Positions 52,244-62,200 of a stretch of 64,000 nucleotides of DNA are shown here, piece by piece. The notes beneath the pieces are model-generated. The model had not been told where the DNA came from. It searched no databases and worked only from the letters and a program-made list of their open reading frames with translations. A program made the translations under genes and the position numbers. The stretch is taken from contig NZ_QUKD01000004.1 in NCBI RefSeq assembly GCF_003480915.1, forward strand, positions 153,230-217,229, in the 5' to 3' direction. Position 1 is the first letter of the stretch; every line of letters starts with the position of its first letter. The DNA is from Parabacteroides sp. TM07-1AC (lineage in GTDB: Bacteria; Bacteroidota; Bacteroidia; Bacteroidales; Tannerellaceae).

Positions 52244-55225
52244 AGTTCTGCAAAGACTTTGGTAATTTCGTACGTAGGTATGAAAAGCCAGGAAGTAGCT
52301 GTAAAACCAGTATTAAATGTAATGTTGGAAGGTGATAATCAAGTGCTTGATGAAGTTATGGTTGTTGCGTATGGTACTGCAAAGAAATCTGCATTTACCG
52401 GATCGGCTGCAACGATTAAAACCGAAAAGATTGCAGCACGTCAGGCAGCCAACCTGACAGGTGCTTTGGCTGGTCAGGTTGCCGGTGTACAAACAACCAA
52501 CAATAACGGACAGCCAGGTAAAGATGCTGAAGTACGTATCCGTGGCATCGGTTCTATTTCTGCCAGCAATAAGCCATTGTATGTAGTGGACGGTGTTCCT
52601 TACGATGGCGAAATTTCAGCAATCAGCACTTCTGATATTGAATCGATGACAGTGTTGAAAGATGCAGCATCGAATGCTTTGTATGGTGCTCGTGGTGCTA
52701 ATGGTGTAATCTTAATCACTACTAAAAAAGGTAAGTCCGGTGATGCTCGCGTGACATTTGATGCTAAATGGGGTGTTAACAAACGCGGTATTCCTTCATA
52801 CGAAGCTGTAACAGATCCGGGTAAGTTCTATGAATTGGCTTATGCGGCTATTTATAATGGAGACTTGGAAGGATATGCGGCGGCGGGTGATCTAGCTAAT
52901 GCAAATCTTTATGCAAATAACGCTATGCTTTCCAGCAGTTATTTAGGATATCAAGTATTTACTTTACCGAATGGTGAACGGCTGATCGGCATGGATGGTA
53001 GATTGAATCCGAATGCAAAATTAGGATACAGTGATGGTACATATTATTATAAACCTGACAACTGGAGCGATGAATTGTTCGAAAACAATACCCGTCAAGA
53101 ATATAACTTGAGTGTCAGCGGAGCTACTGAAAAAATGAACTATTATATGTCTGCAGGTTATTTGGATGATAAGGGTATTGTTCCGAACTCAGGTTTTCAA
53201 CGTTATACAGCTCGTTTGAAAGCGGAATATCAAGTGAAATCTTGGTTGAGAATGGGTGGTAATGTCTCATTTACTCATTATGACAGCCGTGAACAGGATA
53301 CAGAAGGTGGTACTTCCAATGGTAATGCTTTCTATGCTGCTAATATAATGGGGGCTATTTATCCGATGTATATCCGTGATGCAGAAGGAAATATCATGAC
53401 TGACAATCGTGGTTACAAGCGCTATGATTACGGATCTGATACAAACTTCAGCCGTGAAAACGTAGTTCCGAATGCGAATCCGCTGGCTAGCTATATGTTG
53501 GATAAGAGAAACTATTCTGGTGATGTAGTAAGCGGTAAATGGTTTGCTGATATTGATATTTGGGGTGGCATTAAAGCTAAAATCAATATCGGTGTTGATG
53601 CAAATAACGTACGTATGAGAGATTTAATAAATCCATTTTACGGACAGTATTCAGAAACAAGTGGTGTTGGTGGTATTATCAATACTGAAGCTACTCGCTC
53701 ATTCAGTACAAACCAGCAGTATTTGTTGACTTACAATAAGACATTCAATGATGTTCACAATTTGGATGTTTTGGCAGGTCACGAAAACTATAATTATAAG
53801 TATTCTTATCTGTATGGTAGTCGTGAGAAGTTGTATAACCCGAATGTTCCTGAACTGAACAATGGTATCCTGAACCAGAACAATGCATCTTACACAAACA
53901 ATTATGCTACAGAAGGTTGGTTGTTCCGTGTACAATATGATTATGATGGCAAATATTTCGGTTCTGCTTCTTTCCGTCGTGATGCTTCTTCTGCTTTCCA
54001 TCCGGATAACCGTTGGGGTAATTTCTGGTCAATCGGTGCTGGCTGGTTGATGAACAAGGAAGCTTTCTTAGCTGATCAGAATTGGATCGATATGTTGAAG
54101 TTCAAAATTAGCTATGGTTTACAGGGTAATGATAATCTGATGTTTCAAGGTGGTTTATACCGTAACTACTATCCTTATATGGATCAGCTAACCTTATCTA
54201 ATAGTAATGGCGATTTTGCAACCTCTTTGTATTATAAAGGTAATCCGGACATCACTTGGGAAACATCACACAGTTTCAATACCGGATTTGACTTTAATTT
54301 CTGGGGTGGAAAGTTAAGTGGTACTGCTGAATACTTCTCACGTAAGACAACTGATATGCTTTACTTTAAGCCGGTTTCTCCGTCTATGGGATATTCCCGT
54401 TATCCGGAAAATGTAGGTTCAATGGTAAACCGTGGTGTTGAAGTAGATTTGAACTCTGCTATCATTGATACAAAGAATTTTAGCTGGAATATCAATTTGA
54501 ACTTGACGCATTTTAAGAATAAAGTGTTGGAATTAGCCCCTGAATTGAATGGACAGTTGATTGATGGTTCTCGTATTTATCGTGAAGATGAATCTATGTA
54601 TCAACTTTATTTGCCTAAATATGCGGGAGTTAATCCGGAAACAGGTGAAAGCCAGTGGGCATTATTGGAACCGGATAAAGATGGTAATACAGTTACTACT
54701 GAATATTCTGTAGCTTCTAATAATCGTTTTGCTACAGGTGATATTTTGCCGAAAGTATATGGCGGTTTTGGAACTAGCTTCACTGCTTACGGATTCGATT
54801 TCTCTATTGCATTTGCTTATCAGTTAGGCGGACGTGTTTTGGATTATACCTATCAAGGTTTGATGAGTGTTGATGCTCAGGGATCTGCTTGGCATAAAGA
54901 TATGTTGAATGCCTGGACTCCGGAAAATAAAAATACAGATGTTCCCCGTATGAATGTACAAGATCAGTATGCTAACAGATTGACGGACCGTTTCCTGACA
55001 AGTTCCGATTATTTGAGTTTACAGAATATCACATTCGGTTATACATTGCCGAAATCATTGACACGGAAGTTCCAGGTTGAGGGTATTCGTTTGTATTTCG
55101 TAGCAGATAATGTTGCATTACTCACAGCGCGTAAAGGGCTTGATCCACGTCAGGGTTATGTGTCTTCTGATAATGTTTATTCACCGATCCGCACTATCTC
55201 AGGCGGTATCTCTTTGAATTTCTAA
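52049..55225 (+). CDS. SusC/RagA TonB-dependent transporter, complete expressed copy
   Basis: A 1,058-residue outer-membrane transporter. Signal peptide KKLTYLLFCLFLGIGLANA; carboxypeptidase-like regulatory domain (residues about 22-100, VTGTVISADDNEPIIGASI); plug with LYVVDGVPYDGEISAI and GARGANGVILITTKKG; barrel ending in GGISLNF. It imports a large nutrient, probably a glycan, using TonB energy with its SusD partner. The ATG at 52049 is preferred over the GTG two codons upstream. The core AGTTCTGCAAAGAC (52244-52257) codes for SSAKT at residues 66-70, exactly where the three silent paralogues begin. Confidence 0.95.
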   Translation: MKKLTYLLFCLFLGIGLANAQTTKVTGTVISADDNEPIIGASIVVKGTMVGTVTDFDGAFSLDVPSSAKTLVISYVGMKSQEVAVKPVLNVMLEGDNQVLDEVMVVAYGTAKKSAFTGSAATIKTEKIAARQAANLTGALAGQVAGVQTTNNNGQPGKDAEVRIRGIGSISASNKPLYVVDGVPYDGEISAISTSDIESMTVLKDAASNALYGARGANGVILITTKKGKSGDARVTFDAKWGVNKRGIPSYEAVTDPGKFYELAYAAIYNGDLEGYAAAGDLANANLYANNAMLSSSYLGYQVFTLPNGERLIGMDGRLNPNAKLGYSDGTYYYKPDNWSDELFENNTRQEYNLSVSGATEKMNYYMSAGYLDDKGIVPNSGFQRYTARLKAEYQVKSWLRMGGNVSFTHYDSREQDTEGGTSNGNAFYAANIMGAIYPMYIRDAEGNIMTDNRGYKRYDYGSDTNFSRENVVPNANPLASYMLDKRNYSGDVVSGKWFADIDIWGGIKAKINIGVDANNVRMRDLINPFYGQYSETSGVGGIINTEATRSFSTNQQYLLTYNKTFNDVHNLDVLAGHENYNYKYSYLYGSREKLYNPNVPELNNGILNQNNASYTNNYATEGWLFRVQYDYDGKYFGSASFRRDASSAFHPDNRWGNFWSIGAGWLMNKEAFLADQNWIDMLKFKISYGLQGNDNLMFQGGLYRNYYPYMDQLTLSNSNGDFATSLYYKGNPDITWETSHSFNTGFDFNFWGGKLSGTAEYFSRKTTDMLYFKPVSPSMGYSRYPENVGSMVNRGVEVDLNSAIIDTKNFSWNINLNLTHFKNKVLELAPELNGQLIDGSRIYREDESMYQLYLPKYAGVNPETGESQWALLEPDKDGNTVTTEYSVASNNRFATGDILPKVYGGFGTSFTAYGFDFSIAFAYQLGGRVLDYTYQGLMSVDAQGSAWHKDMLNAWTPENKNTDVPRMNVQDQYANRLTDRFLTSSDYLSLQNITFGYTLPKSLTRKFQVEGIRLYFVADNVALLTARKGLDPRQGYVSSDNVYSPIRTISGGISLNF
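52244..52257 (+). repeat. Recombination core, expressed copy A
   Basis: AGTTCTGCAAAGAC on the plus strand. After one mismatch (T for C at the 16th base) identity with C1 continues for about 36 bases, through the GMKSQE codons. Confidence 0.8.
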
Positions 55226-55247
55226 TCCGTAAATGTATTTAGAGAAT

Positions 55248-56828
55248 ATGAAAATGACAAATAAATATTTAATGTTCGCAGGTGTTGCTTTAGCACTGGC
55301 TTCCTGTGATTTGGATAAATTGCCGGAAGGTCAATATGTAGGTGGCGAACAAAACGAGGATATTATCGAACAGCGTCCGAATATGGTGATAGCTGGTGTG
55401 AATGCAATGTCAGCCCAGTTGAATGTATTCGGCACTATTTCCGATGATGCAAATACATATCACAATGATTATGGTATAGCAGCCGTTTTCCAGTTTTATG
55501 ATCAAAGTTGTCAAGATATGCCTTGTACGACTTCTGGTTATAACTGGTTTAATCGTTCTCAGAATTATTCAGATCGTCTTTATGATAGTTCTGAAGGCGA
55601 ATTGATTTGGAAGACATATTATAACCATCTGAAAGCAGCAAATGATGTTATTGCATTGACAGAGGGGACTGATGATCCCACTATGTTGGTTTATCGTGGT
55701 CAGGCTTTAGCTGCCCGTGCTTTCGATTATCTGAATTTAGCTCAGACTTATCAATTTACATATGTTGGTCATGAAAATGATCTTTGTGTTCCGATCATTA
55801 CAGAAGGAATGACAGAAGAAGAAATGCAGACGAATCCGCGTGCTACAGTTGCTCAGGTTTATGAATTGATTATGTCTGATTTGAATCAAGCTGTTGAATT
55901 ATTGGCAGGTAATGATAACGGTACAAATAAGGACAAGATTGACGAAGCTGTTGCTTATGGTCTGCGTGCTCGTGCCAATCTGTTAATGCAGAAGTGGGCA
56001 GATGCTGCTAAGGATGCAGAAAAGGCTTTGGCTGGTGGAACTCCGTATTCTTTGGCTGAAGTGTCAAAACCGGCTTTCAATTCAGCTTCTGCTGATTCCT
56101 GGTTGTGGGGTGTGATGATTACTCCGGATAATGATGTTGTAACGACCGGTATCATCAACTGGCCGTCGCACTTGTGTTCATTGACTGGTAACGGATATAC
56201 AACTTTGACAGGTGCATGGCGTTATGTAAGTTCTGCATTATATAATCAGATTCCGGATACAGACATCCGTAAACAATGGTTTATTTCTCCGGATACAACC
56301 TCTACTTTGGTTGATAATGCTTCAGTTGGAGGTGAATCTGTGATTGATTATTTTGGTTTGACACCTTATGCTAATGTGAAATTTGGTGCTTATCAGGATG
56401 TAATGGGTAATACGACCAACTCTCAGGACTGGCCTTTAATGCGTGTGGAGGAAATGTACTATATCAAAGCGGAAGGTGAAGCAATGTCCGGAAACGTATC
56501 TGCAGCAAAACGTACATTGGAAGATTTCGTAAAAACGTATCGTAATCCGTCATACAGTTGTACGGCTTCTTCTGCTCAGGATTTGCAGGATGAAATTTGG
56601 TTGCAACGTCGTATGGAATTTTGGGGTGAAGGTTTTTCTTTGTTCGATGTTTTACGCCTAAAAAAACCTATCGTACGTAAGAATACGAATTATGCTGCTA
56701 TTGTTCAGTATAATATAGAACCGGAGTCTCAGATTTTGATTTATCGTATTCCGCAATGTGAAATGGAAACCAATAAAGGTATTGCAGATAAAGACAACAA
56801 TCCTGCAGCGCCTCAACCTACTGTATAA
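55248..56828 (+). CDS. SusD/RagB-type lipoprotein of the expressed operon
   Basis: About 526 residues; the lipobox is LALASC. SusD helices: YYNHLKAANDVIALTEG, RGQALAARAFDYLNLAQTYQ, ARANLLMQKWADAAKDAEKA and the C-terminal MEFWGEGFSLFDVLRL. It binds substrate at the surface and caps the SusC channel. It follows susC by about 20 bases (Met codons at 55233, 55248 and 55254 are possible). It resembles the SusD of silent cassette 2. A terminator follows. Confidence 0.93.
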   Translation: MKMTNKYLMFAGVALALASCDLDKLPEGQYVGGEQNEDIIEQRPNMVIAGVNAMSAQLNVFGTISDDANTYHNDYGIAAVFQFYDQSCQDMPCTTSGYNWFNRSQNYSDRLYDSSEGELIWKTYYNHLKAANDVIALTEGTDDPTMLVYRGQALAARAFDYLNLAQTYQFTYVGHENDLCVPIITEGMTEEEMQTNPRATVAQVYELIMSDLNQAVELLAGNDNGTNKDKIDEAVAYGLRARANLLMQKWADAAKDAEKALAGGTPYSLAEVSKPAFNSASADSWLWGVMITPDNDVVTTGIINWPSHLCSLTGNGYTTLTGAWRYVSSALYNQIPDTDIRKQWFISPDTTSTLVDNASVGGESVIDYFGLTPYANVKFGAYQDVMGNTTNSQDWPLMRVEEMYYIKAEGEAMSGNVSAAKRTLEDFVKTYRNPSYSCTASSAQDLQDEIWLQRRMEFWGEGFSLFDVLRLKKPIVRKNTNYAAIVQYNIEPESQILIYRIPQCEMETNKGIADKDNNPAAPQPTV

Positions 56829-56850
56829 GGTAGTTTTGATATATTGATAA

Positions 56851-56908
56851 AAATGTTGTAGATGCTTTGAATGATTATACAAACAAAGCATTTACAACAT
56901 TTTTTTTG
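56851..56908 (+). terminator. Terminator of the expressed susC-susD operon
   Basis: Arms AAATGTTGTAGATGCTTTG / CAAAGCATTTACAACATTT (one mismatch) with a 14-base loop, followed by eight T. It separates the operon from the recombinase gene. Confidence 0.88.
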
Positions 56909-57144
56909 GGTAGAAGAACATCTGTTTTTTTCTTGCTTTAATCCCCGGATATATAATAATCTGATACTATTTCTCTTATGAATAATCAAAAAGAGTTACA
57001 TTCCAATGATTTTTCTTTCTAACATTAGAAAATAATAATAATCTTGTTTTGTTTTTAGAACCGAGTGGGCAAAAAAGGCTTTTTTGTATCCATTTTGGAA
57101 AGCTACTTCTTGTTTTTTGTTTTTTATGATTAGTAAGTCTCTTT

Positions 57145-57152
57145 TATCTTTG
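57145..57152 (+). promoter_or_regulatory. -7 promoter box of the recombinase gene
   Basis: TATCTTTG matches TAnnTTTG and would give a leader of about 170 bases before the ATG at 57332. The remaining 500 bases between susD and the recombinase contain the terminator, AT-rich DNA and no gene. Confidence 0.4.
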
Positions 57153-57331
57153 TACACTCATAGTAGAAATGAGTTTTCCGGATCATTTGTTTTTTAAGGC
57201 AAGGGTAAGACGTGATATCGTCTTTTCGGAACTCCGGTAAATATGTAATAACAAATTTTTAATTTGTCTTAGACATAAGAAAGAACTAATTATTGTTCCT
57301 TCGTGTTTCATTCAGAAAATAATTATATATC

Positions 57332-58495
57332 ATGGAAAAAGTAATTTATAACTTGGTGTTCAACCGTAAAAAACAGTTGAACTCAGAGGGTAAAGCTTTG
57401 ATTCAGGTAGAAGCCTACCTGAACAAGCAGAAAAAGTATTTTTCGACAAAGGTTTATGTCAAGCCTTTTCAGTGGGATGCAAAGAGAAAAGCAGTGAAGA
57501 ATCATCCTAATATGGAGTCTTTAAATCAGTATCTGACTAATTTCATTGCAGAATTGGAACAGGTGGAGCTTGAAGTTGCTCATAGTGGTAAAGAGTTTTC
57601 TTTGAGTGATCTGAAAGAGAAACCTGATGCTGGTCAGACTTCTTTTTCTTTGTTTATGAAAAATGAGATCACTCAGAGTAATCTGAAACAGTCAACGCTG
57701 AAGAATCATTTTTCGACATTACAGGTGTTGTCTTCGTTTCAAGCGGATGTGAGTTTCAATGATCTGAGCTTTAATTTTCTTTGCGATTTCGAGCATTATA
57801 TGCTGGTAAATAAATATCATCGGAATACGATTGCTAAACATATGAAGCATTTGAAGCGCTACATAAACCTGGCTATCAATAAGGATCTGTTTGATTTGCA
57901 CCGTTATCCTTTCCGCAAATATAAAATAAAGTATATGGAAAGCAAACGAACTCATCTTACACCGGAAGAATTGGAGCAGTTGGAAAGTTTAAATCTGAAA
58001 GGTCGCCGGACGCTGCAACGGACACTGGATATGTTCTTGTTCAGTTGCTATACTGGGCTTCGTTTTTCGGATATCGTAAGTATCACGAAGGATAATTTTC
58101 TCTTTATCGAAGATAAAGTCTGGTTGATCTATTCATCTGTTAAAACAGATGTCCATGTTCGTCTGCCTTTGTTCTTATTGTTTGATGGGAAATCTCTTCC
58201 TATCTACGAGCGTTATAAGAATAATCCGTGGACCTTGTTCGATATGCCAGTCTCTTCCAATTCGAACGTGAACAAGCAATTGCGCCGGATTTGTAAGATG
58301 GCGAATGTAGATAAGAAAGTCTCATTCCATACGGCCCGGCATACGAACGCTACATTATTATTATATAACGGTGCAAATATTACGACTGTACAGAAGCTTT
58401 TAGGACACAAAAGTGTGCGTACAACAGAGATATACAGTAATATTATGGACATGACTGTGGTTCGTGACTTATCGAGTCTGTCAAGTGTTAAATGA
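57332..58495 (+). CDS. Tyrosine recombinase, likely invertase of the susC shufflon
   Basis: A 387-residue site-specific recombinase. An arm-type N-terminal domain (about 1-95), a SAM-like core-binding domain (about 105-195) and the catalytic domain follow in order. All catalytic residues are seen: Arg244 in TGLRFSD, Lys271 in SSVKTD, His333 and Arg336 in FHTARHT, His359 in LLGHKS, Tyr368 in TTEIYSN. The size matches Bacteroides invertases and transposon integrases. It lies directly beyond the expressed susC-susD operon, without phage, transfer genes or a tRNA target nearby, which points to local inversion at the AGTTCTGCAAAGAC cores. Related Bacteroides fragilis enzymes invert SusC/SusD loci. 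The link here is inferred from position. Confidence 0.92.
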   Translation: MEKVIYNLVFNRKKQLNSEGKALIQVEAYLNKQKKYFSTKVYVKPFQWDAKRKAVKNHPNMESLNQYLTNFIAELEQVELEVAHSGKEFSLSDLKEKPDAGQTSFSLFMKNEITQSNLKQSTLKNHFSTLQVLSSFQADVSFNDLSFNFLCDFEHYMLVNKYHRNTIAKHMKHLKRYINLAINKDLFDLHRYPFRKYKIKYMESKRTHLTPEELEQLESLNLKGRRTLQRTLDMFLFSCYTGLRFSDIVSITKDNFLFIEDKVWLIYSSVKTDVHVRLPLFLLFDGKSLPIYERYKNNPWTLFDMPVSSNSNVNKQLRRICKMANVDKKVSFHTARHTNATLLLYNGANITTVQKLLGHKSVRTTEIYSNIMDMTVVRDLSSLSSVK

Positions 58496-58719
58496 TATTG
58501 GATAATGGCATTAGGGAACGTGGAAGAAATGATGGAGGGATTTCTGTGTTCTCTAATGTTTGTTGACAAAATGCTAGTATTGTATATGTTTGACTTTGGT
58601 ATTAGGGTTAATCAGTTGACTTTTTGTTATAAAAATCTGTTCTCAAACATTTGTTTACGGATTAATTTTTACGCTGGTTATGCTTTGAAAAGTAAATAAA
58701 ATATCCGACTTTTGTCTGC

Positions 58720-59991
58720 ATGATGAATCAACCTTTAGCAGAGAGATTACGTCCGAAAACACTGGATGATTATATCGGACAGAAGCACCTTGTAGGGCAA
58801 GGAGCCGTGTTGAGGAAAATGATAGATGCTGGCCGGGTCCCATCTTTTATTTTGTGGGGACCACCGGGAGTAGGTAAGACCACACTGGCACAGATCATTT
58901 CCAATAAACTGGAGGCACCTTTTTATACATTGAGTGCTATCAGTTCGGGTGTGAAGGATGTACGTGATGTGATTGAAAAAGCAAAGAGCAATCGTTTTTT
59001 CAATACGGTATCGCCTATTTTATTTATTGATGAAATACATCGTTTCAGTAAATCCCAGCAGGATTCTTTGTTGAATGCTGTAGAAACGGGAGTGGTTACG
59101 CTGATCGGGGCTACAACGGAAAATCCTTCTTTTGAAGTGATCCGTCCGCTATTATCCAGGTGTCAGGTTTATGTATTGAAATCGTTGGATAAAAGTGATT
59201 TGCTTACCTTATTGAATCATGCGGTCAAAGAGGATATCGTATTAAAAGAGAAAGATATTGTCCTGACAGAGACAGATGCTATGCTTCGTTATTCGGGTGG
59301 AGATGCACGGAAATTACTGAATATACTGGAACTGGTCATATCGGCAGAAGAAACGGATAAGATCGAGATAACGGATCAGAAAGTAGTAGACCGTTTGCAG
59401 GAAAATCCAGCAGCATATGATAAAGGCGGAGAGATGCATTATGATATTATTTCAGCTTTTATCAAATCGATCAGGGGAAGTGACCCTGATGGAGCTATTT
59501 ATTGGTTGGCACGTATGGTGGCAGGAGGGGAGGATCCGGAGTTTATTGCCCGGAGGCTGGTAATCTCTGCATCGGAGGATATAGGATTGGCTAACCCCAA
59601 TGCGTTATTGCTGGCGAATGCCTGTTTTGATGCTTTGAAGAAGATCGGTTGGCCGGAAGGGCGTATCATCCTGGCCGAAACGACAATTTATCTGGCCAGT
59701 AGCCCTAAAAGTAATTCTGCCTATATGGCAATCAATGACGCATTGGCTTTGGTAGAGCGTACTGGTAATCTTCCGGTTCCGCTTCATTTGCGGAATGCTC
59801 CGACGGCTTTGATGAAGGAGTTGGAGTATGGGAAAGAATATAAATATGCACATGATTATAAGAACAACTTTGTTGAACAGGAATATTTGCCCAAGGAAGT
59901 ATTGAATCAACGCTTTTGGAAAGGGCAGAATAATCCGGCTGAACAGAAACTGATTGAACAGATGAAAAAATTGTGGGGAGATCGGTTTTAG
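58720..59991 (+). CDS. rarA: Replication-associated recombination protein RarA (MgsA)
   Basis: A 423-residue AAA+ ATPase related to clamp loaders, acting at stalled replication forks. Motifs: AERLRPKTLDDYIGQKHLVG, Walker A WGPPGVGKTTLAQ, Walker B LFIDEIHRFS, sensor 1 LIGATTENPSF, and the C-terminal tetramer domain (MVAGGEDPEFIARRLVISAS). Normal length. It begins 224 bases after the recombinase gene; that gap holds no gene. Confidence 0.95.
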   Translation: MMNQPLAERLRPKTLDDYIGQKHLVGQGAVLRKMIDAGRVPSFILWGPPGVGKTTLAQIISNKLEAPFYTLSAISSGVKDVRDVIEKAKSNRFFNTVSPILFIDEIHRFSKSQQDSLLNAVETGVVTLIGATTENPSFEVIRPLLSRCQVYVLKSLDKSDLLTLLNHAVKEDIVLKEKDIVLTETDAMLRYSGGDARKLLNILELVISAEETDKIEITDQKVVDRLQENPAAYDKGGEMHYDIISAFIKSIRGSDPDGAIYWLARMVAGGEDPEFIARRLVISASEDIGLANPNALLLANACFDALKKIGWPEGRIILAETTIYLASSPKSNSAYMAINDALALVERTGNLPVPLHLRNAPTALMKELEYGKEYKYAHDYKNNFVEQEYLPKEVLNQRFWKGQNNPAEQKLIEQMKKLWGDRF

Positions 59992-60179
59992 TAATTGACA
60001 ATTGATAATTGAAAGCAGAAAATTGACTGTGTAAAAGACGGTGAAAATGATGAATATGTGCCTTTTTGCTAATAATTTTCGGGTTTTGATTTTCAAATTT
60101 CAATTTAATTCGTACATTAGCCGCCTGTTTTCGAAAAACACGTTACTTAAATAATATATAACATTAAAAAGAAATAGAT

Positions 60180-61247
60180 ATGAAGAAGCACAATTTTTCT
60201 GCAGGACCTTCCATTCTGAGCGAATACACGATTAAGAATGCAGCAGCAGCTGTTGAGAATTTCGCAGGTACAGGGTTATCAATTCTTGAAGTATCTCACA
60301 GAGGTAAAGAATTTGTTGCAGTAAACGACGAGGCCAGAGCTTTGATCAAAGAGTTACTGGATGTGCCGGCTGGTTACGAAGTTGTATTTCTGGGTGGTGG
60401 TGCCAGCATGCAGTTTTGTATGGTTCCTTTTAACTTGTTGAACAAAAAAGCTTCTTATCTGGATACGGGGACATGGGCCTCTAATGCGATCAAGGAAGCT
60501 AAATTATTCGGAGAAGTGGATGTTGTAGCATCTTCAAAGGAAGCTAACTACACCTATATCCCTAAAGGCTATAAAGTCGCAGAAGATTCGGACTATTTCC
60601 ACTTTACATCTAACAATACGATCTATGGTACGGAAATGCGTTATGATCCTGATATGAATGTACGTTTGGTATCCGACATGTCTTCTGATATTTTCTCTCG
60701 TCCGATCGATATCTCCAAATATGATATAATTTATGCCGGTGCACAGAAAAATCTGGCTCCTGCAGGTGTCACTTTGGCCATTGTACGTACGGATGCTTTG
60801 GGGCATGTAGATCGTGCAATTCCTACCATGTTGAATTACAACACTCATATCAAAAAAGATTCTATGTTCAACACTCCTCCTGTATTTCCGATCTTTGCTG
60901 CATTGCAGACATTGAAGTGGTATAAGGAATTGGGTGGTGTTGCTGTTATTGAAAAGATGAATCTTGAAAAAGCAGCAATTCTGTATGATGAAATCGATCG
61001 GAATAAATTATTCAAGGGTACGGCTGCTGTGGAAGACCGTTCTATTATGAATGTTTGTTTCGTTATGAATGACGAATATAAGGAACTGGAAGACGAATTT
61101 AATAAATTCGCATCTGCAGCCGGTATGGTAGGCATCAAAGGACACCGTTCTGTCGGTGGATTCCGTGCTTCTCTTTATAACGCTATGCCGAAGAGCAGCG
61201 TAGAAGCTTTGGTTGCAACAATGAAAGAATTTGAAAAACTACATTGA
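60180..61247 (+). CDS. serC: Phosphoserine aminotransferase
   Basis: A 355-residue PLP enzyme converting 3-phosphohydroxypyruvate to phosphoserine. Motifs: [37 protein letters not shown], and the PLP lysine in [18 protein letters not shown]. Length is usual. The first gene of the serine operon, followed by serA after 4 bases. Confidence 0.95.
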   Translation: MKKHNFSAGPSILSEYTIKNAAAAVENFAGTGLSILEVSHRGKEFVAVNDEARALIKELLDVPAGYEVVFLGGGASMQFCMVPFNLLNKKASYLDTGTWASNAIKEAKLFGEVDVVASSKEANYTYIPKGYKVAEDSDYFHFTSNNTIYGTEMRYDPDMNVRLVSDMSSDIFSRPIDISKYDIIYAGAQKNLAPAGVTLAIVRTDALGHVDRAIPTMLNYNTHIKKDSMFNTPPVFPIFAALQTLKWYKELGGVAVIEKMNLEKAAILYDEIDRNKLFKGTAAVEDRSIMNVCFVMNDEYKELEDEFNKFASAAGMVGIKGHRSVGGFRASLYNAMPKSSVEALVATMKEFEKLH

Positions 61248-61251
61248 TCCT

Positions 61252-62175
61252 ATGACAAAAGTATTGGTTGCTACAGATAAACCTTTCGCTGCGATAGCAG
61301 TGAAAGGCATCCGTGAAGTGGTTGAAGGTGCAGGTTATGAACTGGCTCTTCTTGAAAAATACACGGATAAAAGTCAATTGCTGGACGCTGTTAAAGATGC
61401 GAATGCGGTAATCATCCGCAGTGATATCATCGATGCTCCGGTATTGGAAGCTGCGAAAGAATTAAAGATAGTGGTTCGTGCCGGTGCCGGTTACGACAAT
61501 GTGGATCTGGCTGCTGCGACTGCACACAACGTTTGTGTGATGAATACGCCGGGGCAAAATTCCAATGCTGTCGCCGAATTAGTTTTTGGTATGTTGGTAT
61601 ATGCTGTCCGAAACTTCTATAACGGAACTTCCGGAACAGAACTGAAGGGTAAAAAACTGGGCATTCTGGCTTATGGTAATGTGGGTCGTAATGTGGCACG
61701 TATTGCTAAAGGCTTCGGCATGGATGTATATGCTTTTGATGCATTCTGTCCGGCAGAAGTGATAGAGAAAGACGGAGTGAAAGCAGTAGCTTCTACTGCA
61801 GACCTGTTTAAGTCTTGTCAGATTGTATCTCTGCATATTCCGGCAACAGCCGAAACAAAGGGATCCATCAATTTTGAATTAATGAATTCAATGCCTAAAG
61901 GTGCTATCGTTGTGAATACAGCCCGTAAGGAAGTGATCGACGAAGCAGGTTTGGCAAAGATGATGGAAGAACGTCCTGATTTTAAATATATCACAGATAT
62001 CAAGCCGGCTATCGATGCGGATTTGGCTGCTAAATATTCGGACCGTTATTTCGGGACACCGAAGAAGATGGGAGCACAGACAGCTGAGGCGAATATCAAT
62101 GCCGGTATTGCTGCAGCAAAACAGATCGTCGATTTTCTGCAGAACGGTAACGAGAAATTCAGAGTCAATAAATAA
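61252..62175 (+). CDS. serA: D-3-phosphoglycerate dehydrogenase (short form)
   Basis: A 307-residue NAD-dependent dehydrogenase for the first step of serine synthesis. Motifs: VVRAGAGYDNVDLAAATAHN, nucleotide-binding LGILAYGNVGRNVARIAKGF, and IVNTARKEVIDEAGL-like catalytic region. The C-terminal ACT domain of long SerA proteins is missing, so serine feedback through ACT is not expected. The ATG at 61252 is preferred over the TTG at 61231, which overlaps serC. The typical catalytic His near the C-terminus is not obvious. Confidence 0.9.
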   Translation: MTKVLVATDKPFAAIAVKGIREVVEGAGYELALLEKYTDKSQLLDAVKDANAVIIRSDIIDAPVLEAAKELKIVVRAGAGYDNVDLAAATAHNVCVMNTPGQNSNAVAELVFGMLVYAVRNFYNGTSGTELKGKKLGILAYGNVGRNVARIAKGFGMDVYAFDAFCPAEVIEKDGVKAVASTADLFKSCQIVSLHIPATAETKGSINFELMNSMPKGAIVVNTARKEVIDEAGLAKMMEERPDFKYITDIKPAIDADLAAKYSDRYFGTPKKMGAQTAEANINAGIAAAKQIVDFLQNGNEKFRVNK

Positions 62176-62200
62176 GTTGTCAATTGTCAACTGTAAAACT

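Noticed and set aside
57332..58495. Recombinase as part of a conjugative transposon or prophage
   Set aside because: No transfer, mobilisation, phage or excisionase genes and no attachment repeat at a tRNA are seen; the neighbours are susC-susD and rarA.
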